Part shown: positions 52,538 through 64,000 of the stretch, piece by piece | Position numbering within the stretch: position 1 is the first letter of the stretch | How the letters are laid out: every line of letters begins with the position of its first letter | DNA from: Dipteris shenzhenensis | Taxonomy: Eukaryota > Polypodiophyta > Polypodiopsida > Gleicheniales | Assembly: GCA_047967505.1 (NCBI GenBank) | Contig: CM106540.1 | Direction: 5' to 3' (one strand) | DNA: 64,000 bases | The notes under the pieces: model-generated | The model's database searches: none | Told to the model about the DNA's origin: nothing | Seen by the model: only the letters and a program-made list of their open reading frames with translations | Translations under genes and position numbers: made by a program

Positions 52538-53084
52538 TTATCTATTTAAAAATGATGATATTAAAGTCAAGAATCATGGAAGGCCCAATTATGGGATTCA
52601 TATTTGAGAGAAAGGGCAAAGTGAGAAGGATCTTTGTACTGAGTGATAATTTGTAGGATGAGAACTTTCCCGAGGTTAATGAGGATAAGAAGCCATTGGA
52701 TTTGGACATTCTTTTCTTTTGTGCAATAGAGAATATAGTCAAGTGGATCAAAGAAGAATCAAATGCATATCAAAGAACAATAAAAGAAGGTTGAAACATC
52801 AATTGCTACACCTACAAGATAATTGTTGAGTGTTTGGTTGTGTCATCAATGGATTTTTAATCTCATTGATTGTCGAACACATTACTTTGACCCCATTAAA
52901 TAGCTTTAAAACATCTAAAAAATCCAGTTACATGGTAAAACACCAATTTCCAATGGCACTCTCTTACAAGTCCCAACTATTCAAGGCATTAAAAAATGAA
53001 ATGTCAAGGATGCAGCACAATGTCGTATATAAAAGTCAATAGCATGACCTTGGACCTTCTTTCTCCCTTCTTGTTACAATCTAT

Positions 53085-53313
53085 CCTTGGGGAAGTTAGT
53101 ATATGTAAACCTTATGTTTCATGTGCGCTCCAGGCCTATTTTATATGTAAATATTGTATGATTAAAAGACACCCTTATTTGTAACTTTTTCCAACGTCTT
53201 GTTATGATACCCCTTTGTAAATATATTTCTATTAAGAACATGATTTAAAATATCCTTATGTTAAATGAATGTGATAGTCACAATCTTTCTACATGCCCAA
53301 CCCCCCCCAAAAG
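53085..53313. mobile_element. Possible diverged copy of the GGGGG-ended MITE
   Basis: Shares ordered segments with the MITE at 29554: TATGTAAACC, GTGCG-TCcAGGCCTATTT, TTGTAA-TTTTTcc, ATACCCCTTT, TAAATATATTTCT, ATATCCTTaTGTT and TGTGATAG. Ends are CCTTGGGG and CCCCCCCCAAAAG, imperfect inverses. No clear 8-bp duplication. An older relative is the best reading. Confidence 0.5.
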
Positions 53314-55020
53314 ACCTATTATTCAATCATTGTCATCATCAACTCATCCCCATAAGTCGTAAAGACACTTGTGCATAAAGCATCTTCCATGTGGCTAAGG
53401 ACGAATGTCAAGTAGTTTTTAGAGTACATGGCTTCATTAGTCTTATGAATGTAACATTGTAAATGGAATGCTTGCAAAACATCATCATGTGCATATATAC
53501 AATATAAGCTATCTCTCAACCTTATGTAATAACTTGCCTTGATCAAAGGGATTGGCCCCTTTACAGCCACCAAATAGAAATTGCATCCTGTGGGCATATT
53601 GATGGGCTAGTATTTTTTCTTATCATCATATCCAAAACATGTCTCATTGGTCCTTTTTATATGGCTCACCACCATCTTTAATATAATCATCATTTTCTTT
53701 TCTTTTCTATAAAAAAACTTGAGATCTTATTATCCTAGGAAACCTTTTCTTATCTTGAGTGATGAAGGGTTTTCTAGCAAGCACCTTGCCCAAGTTTGGT
53801 TAGACATTCGAACCTTCTTTGAGTCTTTACTAAAATATGAGTTTAAACAAAGCACGGAACAAGAGAATAGTCAAAGGAGTGTGCGTCATTGAGTGAGACT
53901 CTAACAAGGAAAAAGACCACCACTTGTGAGGCATGACACCATGAGCACATTTCCGTGCATGAAAAATGAAAGATGCAAAAAGAAGTCAAATGGGAGGTGT
54001 GGAGTGTCTTTGAAAAAGGATTTTGCATGTGGCATGGAAGATGTCAACTCCGATATGGGTGGCAAAACGTTGGGGTGAATGAGATGTGGGCTCATAGAAT
54101 TATGCAAGTTGATGTTTATAAAACAAAGTGTTGTAAAGCCTCGTCCGAAGGAGCTCAAGAATCTCTTTCTCATCACTACAAGAATCACATTCTCATCACT
54201 ATAGGCTTCGCCAACCCTTAACTCTGTCTCGCAGTATCTCGGCTTCGCCAACCCTTCGCCTCACAGTATCTCGCTCCAATACTTCCACTCAGCTTGGCGT
54301 CCGCCTCTCTATGTTCTCTTAAGGCCTTCAGTGCCATTATCGTTACCGCAAGTACGAGGGAGCTATCGTCACCTTCGGACAATCAAGGAGGCGTCTCTGT
54401 CGTTGGTGGCGCTAGAGGAATCGCTAACTCTCCGCTCATAGGTGGACCTTTTCTTTAAACCTGGACCTGCTGTCTTCCTGTCTTCCCAAAAATCCAGAGT
54501 CGTTACCTTGCTGTCGCGAACAACTTAAGAACTGTCCATGTGCTGAAAAGCTATGTAAAATATCGCCTACCTGTATAATATACAAACAACCAATCACCAA
54601 CCATTCAATCACTCATCCAATAGAGAGATATCCATTAGCTTCATCCGAAAGAGACTTTTTTCTTTGCTCTCCTAATAATCACCCCTTCCTATCAATACGA
54701 AATGATCACAAAGCTTCACACTCAAAGACTTTTTTATCCAAAAAGTAATATTTAATCGGATTGAAATCACTTTAAAATGTTCAAACTTCAAAAATCAATT
54801 TTTTGAAACTAGGTTTAAGAGACCAATTGACTTGCCACATACCACATGGTATAACCCAGACAACACACGAGAATCATACTCATTGCATGATATATAAGTA
54901 GCATCGCATAGTATATATCAGGGATTTACAAAGTATGTTTTTTAAAATAAAAATGTGTACTTTTCGATTAAAGAATGTGGCCTAATGCCCTAAACGCAAA
55001 AAAATGTGATTCTTTACACT
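53314..55020. other. No gene seen
   Basis: Open frames up to 116 codons lack recognisable domains. The phrase GGCTTCGCCAACCCTT occurs twice at 54206-54260 with TCGCAGTATCTCG between. Nothing else stands out. Confidence 0.45.
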
Positions 55021-55029
55021 GGCTATCGA

Positions 55030-55320
55030 CTGGGAGCATACCGCGCTGTTTGTAATCTTATTGCACGGTTAATGTTCGGATTACCTCGTGGTATCGAGCT
55101 ATACCAAGCGGTATCAGCTACACTGCACGGTCCCGCATCAATACCACGTGGTTTTTTTAGGGTGCCACGAGACACCGCATGGTAACCCCCTATATCGAGC
55201 GGTAGATGTCATATCGGCACGTGTGCCATAATGGATTGTTCGATTCAGAACGATATGCAATCTCAAACGTTGACATACCGCACGGTGCAGGAAGGTATCC
55301 CGCAGTGTAGCGGCAAAATC
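55030..55320. repeat. Array of ACCGCACGGT/ACCGCGYGGTAT palindromes
   Basis: CATACCGCGCTGTTTG, ACCTCGTGGTATCG, TATACCAAGCGGTATC, ATACCACGTGGTTT, ACACCGCATGGTAA, CATACCGCACGGTGC and TATCCCGCAGTGTAG repeat about every 25-40 bp. The core ACCGCACGGTG equals that of 43410-43580, so the two blocks belong to one repeat class. Confidence 0.7.
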
Positions 55321-55495
55321 CTATAAAAGGACCCTGCCCCTACCGCCCTGCTAATTACCTCTCGCTTTTTGCTGCAGTCTCTGCTGAGTCTTTAGATGAG
55401 TTTTTATAGCCTTTCATGTCGGTCATTCGGGCCAGGTGATGACTTGTCTCCGTCGGTCGAATTCACCTCGCCCTGGTTGACTATCAGTAGGTTAT

Positions 55496-55496
<1 letters not shown>

Positions 55497-55526
<30 letters not shown>

Positions 55527-55618
55527 TGCAAGGAGAGAGAGGAAAGAGAGGGAGGGAGAGTAAAAGAGAGAGAGGGAGAGTAAAAGAGAGAGAGAGAGAA
55601 AGAGAGAGAGGGAGAGAT
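55497..55618. repeat. GA-rich microsatellite
   Basis: (GA)n with GGGAGAGTAAAAGAGA interruptions, about 120 bp. The minus-strand Leu/Ser ORF across it is a composition effect. Confidence 0.9.
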
Positions 55619-56299
55619 GCATGTTTATGTATCAGTCAGGCCAGGAGGTGATCCGCTTTGGCTGATCGGATTCACCTCACCTCGAGTGATGTTTGTAATA
55701 GTAAAGATCAAAGCCGGGTGATAGCTTGCATCTGCCAGATGGTTCCCCCCACTTTGATCTGCTTATATATCATATCTATCTATGTACATAGGTGTCAGTA
55801 GAGCTGGGTGTTATTCGGATGATGGCCCACTTTTGCCTTCATCTCGATAAAACTCTTCCCAATCGGATGTGTGATTCGAAAATCTAATCTAGATCATCAT
55901 GCTTATGTGATGTTATATGTATCTTGGTCTTGTCTCCAGTAGCTGATAGATTGATACTCGATAATGACAAGTTTACAAAATTCCCTCTATAATTGTAGAT
56001 CACGTAGTGATTGCTATAGTAGTGGATTATGTCGTGAGGTATGAATTACTTGATGTAATATACCATTGCCTTGGAAAGTTAGTAGTTTATTCTAAGGATC
56101 GAAAGTCGTGACTCGTGCGAAGGTTATTTAGAAACATTAATGATGTTGCATGTTACATGTTGCTTTTGAGTGGTTTAGTTTACACTAGCATTGCAAATTT
56201 GCATGCGTATTTCAGATGTTCTTTATTTTGAAGTTTGAGTGCTTACAAAATGATTGTTGCATGCACTAGATCACTACACACCCATCCTTGATGGCAACT

Positions 56300-56800
56300 G
56301 TTACACAAGAGCAGGTGAGGACTGAGATTTAGATGCTTGTCCGTAAGACAATGATTGAACACTTAATAGGATTGATTGAAGAGGTAAAAATTCAGCATAT
56401 CCCTCGAGCTCAAAATATAGTTGTTGATTTCTTGGCACATGAAGCTTGTACTTCAATCACGCATGAAGCGAGTGGAAGCACCACCCCAACAAAGCTGTAA
56501 GCCACGAAGGAGGGTGATTATTTGTAAGGAATGCAAAGGTTGTGGTCATCACGAAACTAAGTGTTGGGCATATTTGATATGAGTTTACCGACTTCGAAAG
56601 ATCGTCAGAAAGGTCCTCAAGGACATTGCTCAAAAGAAGGATGCCAGACCGCACACCCCTTGAAGAAATCGCATGGCAATTACAAGAACTGGAAGAAGCT
56701 GAAGGTGATGTGCAAGCTCTCCAACTGTTGACATTTGTCATGGCATTCTTGTTCGCCTTGATGAACAACCTCATGCAGCGCCGTGTCTCTAACCCTTGCT
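56300..56800 (+). pseudogene. Possible Gypsy RNase H tail
   Basis: A short frame reads VKIQHIPRAQNIVVDFLAHEAC, like the C-terminal RNase H motif with Pro-Arg-x-N-x-x-x-D-x-L-A of plant retroelements. Surrounding frames hold stops. It precedes Gypsy H gag by about 600 bp, so it may be the end of another broken element or host-like DNA. Confidence 0.35.
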
Positions 56801-57032
56801 TGTAAAGATGGATGCGATATCATGAGGGTTGGTCCTTTTAAGATTGCCTATGAGCTATTCTATGCTGAAGATTCTTCCTGTGTAGTATTTCATAATACAC
56901 CAGTCACACCCTACCCTGCCTATGTGTGCTTTGTGGATGTATCTTCACCTGATTTTCAGTTCAAGCTACCTCTTTCCATTGTTTGCCAATAGATAAGCCT
57001 CATTTTGACTCTCTCTTTTCCATTTTTCAAGC

Positions 57033-59390
57033 ATGGCTAACATTCTCGTGTTCTGTGGATGGGTTGAAGAAAATCCAAATGAGTATCTTGTGGCCTTCAA
57101 GTGCCGTTGTGTTGCTCTCAACTTTCTTGTTGAAGATAGATGGCTGTTGGTTGTTCCCACATTTCTAGAGGGTTTGGCTCAAGTGTGGTATGAGAAGCAG
57201 GCCGACGATGTTCGCCAAAGCTAGCCAAGGTTAACAACAGCGATGATTGAGTATTTTGACAAAGAAGAGGAGTCGGAGAATGTGTACATGTATGGTGGCA
57301 AACTTTGAAGCAATTAGAAGGTGAGATGGCTCGTTGATATGTGGATCAAGCAATCGTGCTCTTGGACCGTTTAATTGCCATGCAGGAGGACATTGCCGGA
57401 TTTCGACCTGGAATGACTCAGCATGTGCTGGGCTACCTTGTAGCAAGAGCAACTTACGAATTCCGCATCAAGCTTAAATGGGAGAATCTAGAAACTATGG
57501 TGCTAGCACATGAGATTGCTCAAAAGTTTGATAAAGTTCAGTCTGACCCCGCTTCAAAGAAGATGATTGTCCCTCCGCAACCCCCTCAATTCTTGCAACA
57601 ATAACCTAGGGGGTCTAACTCAGGGGCATACCCCCACCCCTCATCTGGGATGTATCCATTGCCTCCACCTCAAATGTATGGTCCTCCCTTAGATGCTTAA
57701 CCTCAACAAGGAGTATATCCTCAACCTCCGCCTGGAAGATTTCCCTAGCCTCGCCCACGAGCCCCCGTCCTTCCTACTCCCTTGGCCCCTCCTGCTAAGG
57801 AACCCGGAGTCAATGACCTAGCCAAGGCCCTGAATGACAGCTTGAGATGGTGGGCATCAGAAATAAAGCCAATTGCCCTCCAAGAGAACGTGCCAATGTT
57901 GTGTGCTACGAGTGCCACCAGAAGGGTCATTATCGCATGGAATGTCCCAATATTCCAAGGATGAATCTTCTTAATGAATCAGGCATCGAGGATTCTGATG
58001 TAGAGGGGAAAGAAGGTGTCCTTCTCAGAGCCCTCAAATTTTGAGATAGCAGACCCACCAATAGAGAAGACTAAAAGATCTTGCAGGAGAAAGTGGTCGC
58101 CCTCAGATTTTCCCATCAGCTCGAGGCAAGAGGACTATTTGGTCATTCAAGACCTTGCTCATTGGTCTTTGAGCATCGCGCTCCCTCAACTAATAGCATT
58201 AAGCCCAAAGGTGAGACGTGAGCTGCAGCAAGGGCTCTCAACAAGGAGGAGCAAGAAAAAGGAAAAGGTACAAGAGGTCTCTCCTATCTCTGAAGAAATT
58301 GATCAGCACCCACATACAATAGATGTCATCATAGATAATTGCTATGTCAAAAGTGTGTGTGTCGATGGGGGAGCTGCATGTAATATCATGGTGCCCCGTA
58401 TCATGAAGAAATTGATTGCAGAGGATATATCAAAGCTTCGGCTATTAGTAAAGACAGCTGCAGCTTTCACATCTTTGGCATTCACAAACCATGTGCTTGT
58501 CTCTAATATACCAATGCATGTCTAGCCTATTTTGTGAACCAAAAGAGCATGTCTAGCATGTCCATGAGCCAAAAGATCATGTCCACTCGAATCAAGGTGG
58601 CAGATGGTCAACGACTTGTCACCCTAGGAGTCATTGAGGATTTTCCCATCACTGTCAATGGGTTAACCACCACCGTCAATTTCTATGTAGTGGACATTGA
58701 AGATACAAGCAGGAGTTACCCAGCTATACTTGGGAGACCATGGTTGAGAAAGAGTGATGCAGTCAGCTATTAGAAGACATGACACATGTCTTTTAGTGCT
58801 TCTAAGGAGAAGATCCCGCTGCAACCAGATGCCACAGAACCAGAAGAAGAAGAGGAGCAAGATAGTGATACTCTCTCATCCTCGTTATCCGAATCAATGG
58901 AAGAATCAGACGGGGGGAGGAGTTCTCAGAGGAGAAAGTTTACATGATGGGGGTGTCTCCAACCTTGCCACCTGTAGAAAAGATAATAGCTAGTCCTCAA
59001 CAACTTGAATCTATGCTTTCCCTAGACCTCACTCCAAGTGAGAAAGATGAGTTCCTAGAAATGTTCAAAGATTTCCCTGACCTCTTCGCAACTAGCTACT
59101 GCCACCTTCACCATGTGACTGCCATAGAGCACAAGATAGAGGTGAAGCCTGATGCGAAGCCTGTGGCTGAGAAGTAATGAAGATTAGGGCCGCTACAGAC
59201 CGATGCTTTGTGTTCAAAGGTGTAGAAACTTGTAGAAGCTGGGTTTATTGTTCCGATTCACAATACTGAATGGGTTTCACCAGTGGTAGTCACCCTAAAG
59301 AAAAACAAGTGGTGGGTCTGCATCGACTATAAGAAACTCAATGCAGCCACCAAGAGGGACCATATTCATCCTCTTCCCTTAGGTGTCTTG
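57033..59390 (+). pseudogene. Gypsy H gag, zinc knuckle, protease and RT start
   Basis: 57033-57224 gives the gag core (NPNEYLVAFKCRCVALNF, FLEGLAQVWYEKQ); 57341-57604 the rest of gag. A Pro-rich linker leads to the knuckle CYECHQKGHYRMEC (57898-57943). 58016-58525 holds protease with VCVDGGAACNIMVPR (DGG in place of D-[ST]-G, a form also seen in plant Gypsy), and 58534-58773 the flap and YPAILGRPWLRKSDAV. 58944-59177 and the following broken frames give the RT start (EIFKDFPDLFATSY-like, then WVSPVVVTLKKNKWWVCIDYKKLNAATKRDH). RT ends at about 59390, and the rest of pol is gone. It has many stops. RT similarity to Gypsy E (WVSPIVIVPKCNKKLRICVN) is clear. Confidence 0.82.
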
Positions 59391-60522
59391 TACATAATCC
59401 ATGGTAGTAATAATATAAAATGATAAGGTGGCATGGGTCCTCCATGCACCACCCCTCCACCTAGGTAGTCCCATGCCTACATTTAGTGAGATATGGCCCA
59501 AGGACCATGGGAGAAGTAATATGAAATAGGTGGAGATGGATATTATATTCGATTATTCCCTCCACATAGGATAGGCCCATGTGGGGGGGGGTGTAGAAAG
59601 TCCAAGAATGCAAGTTAAATAATGGGAAAGTAGGATGAGATGGCAAGATTCCTTGTGCCAACCCTCCACTTGTCCTCCTAGATGTTTGAATGTATTATAA
59701 AATTGGGAAGAGGCCAAGGGAGTATCTTAGACTTGGGATATGGGGGTTGATGTATGTGGAAAAATGAGGCAAAGCTTTGTCGCACACAAGTGAGAGTGCG
59801 TAACCGCCTAGCCCAGATGGGACACTCTTCCACACACACCATGCATGTGGGAGGATGCATTTATTGGGAGAGACCCCCTCTCTTGGCTTTAAAAGGATGG
59901 GGCTATTCCTTGATGGAACACGCTCATTCTTGTAAAGCCACCGAGCTAGTACTTTGGTTTCCCCCCCATCTTTCCAATAAAGCATGACTCTCTTCCCTTG
60001 ATGTCTCCATTCCTACATTCCACCTCCCATCATGTACATGCTCCTCTTCCCCCTCTTCCTTCCCCCTTGTGCCATAGTCCCTCTCTTCATTCCCACCCCT
60101 CTTAATCTTTTTCTCGCCACCTATGTTAACGCTTCTTCCCTCACGTTGCCTTTTCCTCCATGGCCCTCGAGCGTCGCCATGCCTAGCATCTAGCCTCATG
60201 CATTGAATTCTTTTCTAGTTAATAGTATGTGCAATGAGCAGCCGAATAGACAACACTTCTGAGCACTTTGGAAGAGAAAGCAATGGAAAAAAGGCAAGAG
60301 ATACTCAAGAGAGAGAACCTGAAGTGACCTTCATTACAATAGATTGAGACTCCACTCTAACGCAACTCAAAATACTATAAACACAAGGGACAAGAAGAGG
60401 TTTCATACATACAAGAGGGAGCGGAAGCTCCAAGACTACTCATAGAGAGAGAATGAACCAGAGAGAGATGGACTCAAGAGTCTACATAAGAGAATATCCA
60501 CAAGAGGGAGAGAAGGCTCATG
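59391..60522. other. No gene seen
   Basis: Short open frames without domains. A TTTTAAAGCC-type element is absent. Weak purine/pyrimidine tracts (59990-60200) are CT-rich on plus. Confidence 0.4.
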
Positions 60523-60973
60523 GAAGAGGCTTGAGGAGACTAGAGATACAGAAAAATGAGGCCTAATGGTGGAAGAGATGATGAACAAGGGAGAGGAGGG
60601 CTCCTTTTATAGAGATTTTGTCACCCTCCTTCACCATTTATAATTGCTGCCTATACATTCCTTTCCCCATCAATCACATAAGCCCATATGTCACCATCCA
60701 TGTCCTTTTTGGCTAGTCTTGCCATGTGTCCCATCAAAAAATGCTGAAGAGGCTTGAGGAGACTAGAGCTATAGCAACATGAGGCCTACTAGTGGAAGAG
60801 ATGATGAACAAGGGAGAGGCGGGCTCCTTTTATAGAGATTTTGTCACCCTCCTTCACCCATTTACAATTGCTGCTTGTAGATTCCTCTCCCCATCAATCA
60901 CATAAGCCCGTATGTCACCATCCATGTCCTTTTTGGCTAGTCTGGCCATGTGTCCCATCAAAAGATGCTCAAG
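60523..60973. repeat. 223-bp tandem duplication
   Basis: 60523-60745 and 60746-60973 both begin GAAGAGGCTTGAGGAGACTAG and share TGAACAAGGGAGAG, CCTTTTATAGAGATTTTG, CCATCCATGTCCTTTTTGGC and TGTGTCCCATCAAAA. They are about 93-95% alike by eye. TTTATAGAG in both may be read as TATA-like on minus. Confidence 0.88.
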
Positions 60974-61478
60974 ACTCTTGAAATATTGAGAAAGTCAAGA
61001 GTCTCCCCACATGGAACCCATAGGGACCCTCTCTTTTCCATATGTCCACATCCTCCTTATTCCACATAGGAATTATAGAAGGATTCCTCTTGACTCCACA
61101 CTCCTCAACATGCCTTCCACATGCTTGGCATGTGGTCTGTCTTATATTATTGGAACAGCTAGACATGAGCCCACCTCTTTATATGACTCACTCTTCCTAT
61201 TTTCTAAAAACCCCATAATATCCCATACACAAATAACTATCACCCCATACCAAGGTATTTATAATTCATACCTATGGTATTTACAATGATCCATTCCACT
61301 CATCCTCTCAATCCCATACAATATCTTAGAAAATAGAAATAAGTGAGAGCCACTAGGCTATCACTTGATACTCAAACTCTTATCAAACATAGAAGAAAAC
61401 AATATCAATGCCAAATAAAAAATATCAAATTTTGGCATCACATCTTTCCCCCCCCAATAGATCCTCTCTAGTCACAGA

Positions 61479-62354
61479 TGTAAGAAAATAATACAACGTC
61501 TATGCTCAACAGATAACAGGATCTCGTACGCAAGAGAGAAAAAAAGATAGTATGGAGAATCAAAAATTTGATTACTGTAGAACTGATACAATAGATGGCA
61601 CTGCCTCCCAACCGTGCGCTCCTGTGAAAGAAGCTTCAATGGCATTCTGGAAACAGTAGAAGACAGAGGCTGGATGCTAAGGAATTAGGGTTGCTGTCGC
61701 CAGTGATAAAATGGGCTTCATGAGCTTAGTCTTATATAGCCACCAGTCGTAGTCAGTTAGGCTCAATTGGGTGACCAACCCACTCCGCCCAAAATGGTCG
61801 ACTGGGGGTCGACCGACCATACGATAGAACCGATGCTCAAAACAGCAGAGCAACTAACCTACGGTCTCCATTCGACCCAGAGCCATCCAAGATCATTTGA
61901 GGCTCCAAACGAGCCCCGCAACCCGAGAGTGGGTTGCCTTGGGAAATGCTCCATCTACCCTCAGTGCGGTCCTCGGGGGGGTCCAAATCTGTAAATTTTT
62001 TCCAAAACTATTTTAAATAGTCCCTTATGTATATTTATTTCTGTAAATTTTAGAAATAAAAAAAATCCTTCTGTTGAACTCACGTGATAGGGTTAAGTAT
62101 GATGAGTGACCCCCCCGAGGTGCGGTCAGTCAAGGGATGCCTTCCCATACTTACATGTAGCCTAGTTGGCAATGTGCCAACTCTATCTGAAGCCATCTAG
62201 CCATTAGGCCACACATGGCCCCCATCTGGTGTCCAAACCAGGACCTACCGGATAACCAAGCTACTCAAATGCCTTCTCCTCATATGGGGGACTTACAAGT
62301 AGAGTTAGCTGGTTCCCACATAGTTACACGAGAGTGGAGCATTGATATCTAACA
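61479..62354 (-). repeat. 3' LTR of Copia F, containing a MITE
   Basis: 876 bp on the minus strand from TGTTAGATATCAATGC (plus 62354) to ATTTTCTTACA (61479), the polypurine tract GAGGGGGGG lying at 62355-62362. The LTR is the family partner of Copia C LTR, and without its MITE is about 720 bp. The five bases outside are ACAGA (61474-61478); the other duplicate is beyond the window. Confidence 0.88.
61972..62119. mobile_element. MITE, 148-bp internal-deletion copy, 8-bp duplication
   Basis: Ends CTCGGGGGGGTC and GAGTGACCCCCCCGAG. Target duplications are GTGCGGTC at 61964-61971 and 62120-62127. The last 130 bp are about 95% like 29554-29799, while some 98 bp next to the first end are missing. 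The LTR of Copia C has one copy of GTGCGGTC at the matching point (read on minus), an empty site. Confidence 0.93.
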
Positions 62355-62384
62355 CCCCCCCTCAATGTCCACCCGCAAGTGAAC

Positions 62385-64000
62385 TTACTTTTTCGGCCCA
62401 ATGCCAAGTCGATAAAGATGCCTCTCCAACAAGTCTCTTCCAAGATCCTTTGTGAAGATGTCCGCAACACTCTTTGTAGTCAGACAGTATACCAAGTCAA
62501 CCTCTCCATGGATCCATGATGAGCTCACGTATAAAGTGATATTGAATCTCAATGTGTTTTGTGCGAGCGTGGAACACCAGGTTCTTTGCAATTGCCATGC
62601 AACTCTGATTGTCACATGATAACTGCGTAGGCTTGTTCTGCACTACACCCATGTCCCCCAAAATCCTCCTCAACCACGCTGCCTCGCAAGAAGCAAAGCA
62701 TGTAGATTTGTACTCAGCCTCGGTAGAAGAAAGAGCAACTATGGGTTGCTTCTTGCTGACCCATGACACAACTCTAGATCCAAGTGAGAAACAATACCCT
62801 GTCACTGATCTCCTGCTGTCCACATCTCCTGCCCAATCCGAGTCACAGAATCTGGTCAAGATGTTGCCCTTGGTATAGGTGATGTCATAATCAAGTGTGC
62901 CTTTGATGTATTTCAGCACCCACATCCCTACCCTCCAATGGTTCTCCCGGGGCTTATTGGAAAACCTGCTCAGTACACCAGTCGCAAAACTGATGTCTAG
63001 CCGTGTGTTGCACAGGTAAATCAAGCTACCCACAAGCCTTCTGTACTTTGCTTCATCCACCAGTGGTGATGAATCCTTGTTTGAGAGCTTCGTTCCAACC
63101 TCCATAGGGGTACCAACTGTCTTGCATTCAGCCATGCCAAATGCCTTCAGTATCCCTCCAGCATCATTCAGCTATGAAATGAAGATCTATTTCGGCTCTT
63201 GCCAAACTTCAATCCCCAAATAGAAATGCATCAGTCCAAGGTCTATCATTTCAAACTCTCTTCCTAGCAAATGCATCATCTGCGAGATCTTCTCTTCACG
63301 CTTCCCTGTTATGACAAGGTTGTCCATATAAAGGACCACAATCATACACCTGCCTCCTTCTCTGAAGATATACAAATTTGCATCAAATGGGCTCCTCCTG
63401 AACCTGTTTTGTAGAAAGTAGGCATCAATTTGGTGGTACCATGCTCGTGGGGCCTGCTTCAGCCCGTAAAGTGCCTTCTTCAGTTTGTAGACTTTACCTT
63501 TTGAACCAGGGATCTCAAAACCTAGTGGTTGTTCCATGTATACCATCTCCTTGAGATCTCTATTCAGAAAGGCCGATTTCACATCCATCTAAAACGCAGG
63601 CCAACTTCCCTAGGCAGCTAAAGACAAAACATTGCAAATTGTGGTTAGTCGAGCTATGAGAGCAAAAGTATCTTGATAATCAAAACCATGTACCTATGCA
63701 AATCCTTTTGCCACAAGCCGAGCCTTGTACTTATCCAACGTTCCGTCGGACTTGTACTCGGTCTTGTACACCCACTTGGTTCTGATTACCTTGCGTTTTG
63801 GTGGTCGATCCACAAGGTCCCAAGTGTTGTTCTTCATTATGGAGCCATACTCCAACTGCATAGCCTCCATCCACCTATCATCGCCCTTTGCCTCTTCCTG
63901 TGCCTCTTCAAGACACTTGGATTCATTAGCACGGATCACTTTTGTCATCAAAGCATAGTTGACCAAGTGTTCCTGTGCCCTCCTTTGCTCCTCTAATCTC
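62385..64000 (-). pseudogene. Copia F RT and RNase H, partial (runs off window)
   Basis: Same family as Copia C, opposite strand. 63966-63694 gives the RT start (MKNNTWDLVDRPPKRKVIRTKWVYK). 63588-63187 gives [27 protein letters not shown] and a catalytic site reading [10 protein letters not shown] (YVDD lost). 63135-62497 gives the connection and RNase H (GSLIYLCNTRLDISF, FCDSDWAGDVDSRRS, SSTEAEYKS, LSCDNQSCMAIAKN), and 62615-62385 gives VADIFTKDLGRDLLERHLYRLG. A frameshift separates the last two. gag to integrase lie past the right edge. Confidence 0.9.

Noticed and set aside
52404-52656. Cys/Val-rich ORFs over the TG/AG microsatellite
   Set aside because: Pure (TG)n(AG)n translation.
53901-54251. 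116-codon minus-strand ORF
   Set aside because: No domain and no codon or context support, with an overlapping open frame on the opposite strand.
55404-55622. Leu/Ser-rich minus ORF resembling a signal anchor
   Set aside because: It lies on the GA microsatellite.

Overview
This is a repeat-dominated stretch of a land-plant nuclear genome. A dirigent-protein gene, CCCTAAA-type telomere-like motifs, Copia elements primed by initiator-Met tRNA (TGGTATCAGAGC) and a CACTA-like transposon all point to an embryophyte. One convincing host gene in 64 kb suggests a large, gene-poor genome, but the sequence does not fix the lineage (angiosperm, gymnosperm, fern or lycophyte).

Layout. 1-4548: Copia A on the minus strand, cut by the left edge of the window. 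4549-9257: diverged tandem repeats, a decayed coiled-coil/RING-like gene and a possible LTR. 9258-12395: old Copia B on the minus strand. 13453-15699: complete, young, non-autonomous LTR element with identical 5-bp target duplications. 15705-16800: gag/protease remnant of a Gypsy element. 16924-18833: CACTA-like deletion derivative with arrays of a TATA-centred palindrome. 18838-19925: pyrimidine-rich tandem array with self-complementary segments. 19926-30478: Copia C, with the complete Copia D (21189-27091) nested in its integrase and a 246-bp MITE in its 3' LTR. 30481-33190: Gypsy E RT-RNaseH-integrase remnant. 33694-33898: 13-bp tandem array. 33961-38461: Copia G. 38462-43600: low-complexity repeats, a telomere-like tract and two transposase-associated ORF remnants, one with two clear introns. 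45036-45599: dirigent gene on the minus strand with a TATA tract. 46959-50956: Copia I. 51-57 kb: mostly non-coding, with microsatellites, a palindrome-rich block and a possible diverged MITE. 57033-59390: Gypsy H. 60523-60973: a 223-bp tandem duplication. 61479-64000: Copia F on the minus strand (same family as C), its 3' LTR carrying a second, 148-bp copy of the same MITE.

Relationships. Five insertions are closed by exact target duplications: the non-autonomous element (AACTT), D (GGTTC), G (ATACC), I (CACAA) and both MITEs (8 bp each). A, G and I belong to related Copia lineages. G has lost most of gag. I has lost gag, the zinc knuckle and the protease active site. C and F are one family in opposite orientation; each carries the MITE at a different LTR site and preserves the empty site of the other. 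Most stop codons in G and I are CAG-to-TAG or CGA-to-TGA changes against the sister copy, as expected from deamination of methylated cytosine in silenced elements. The only gene that looks functional is the dirigent gene, a secreted protein of the phenylpropanoid-coupling family.
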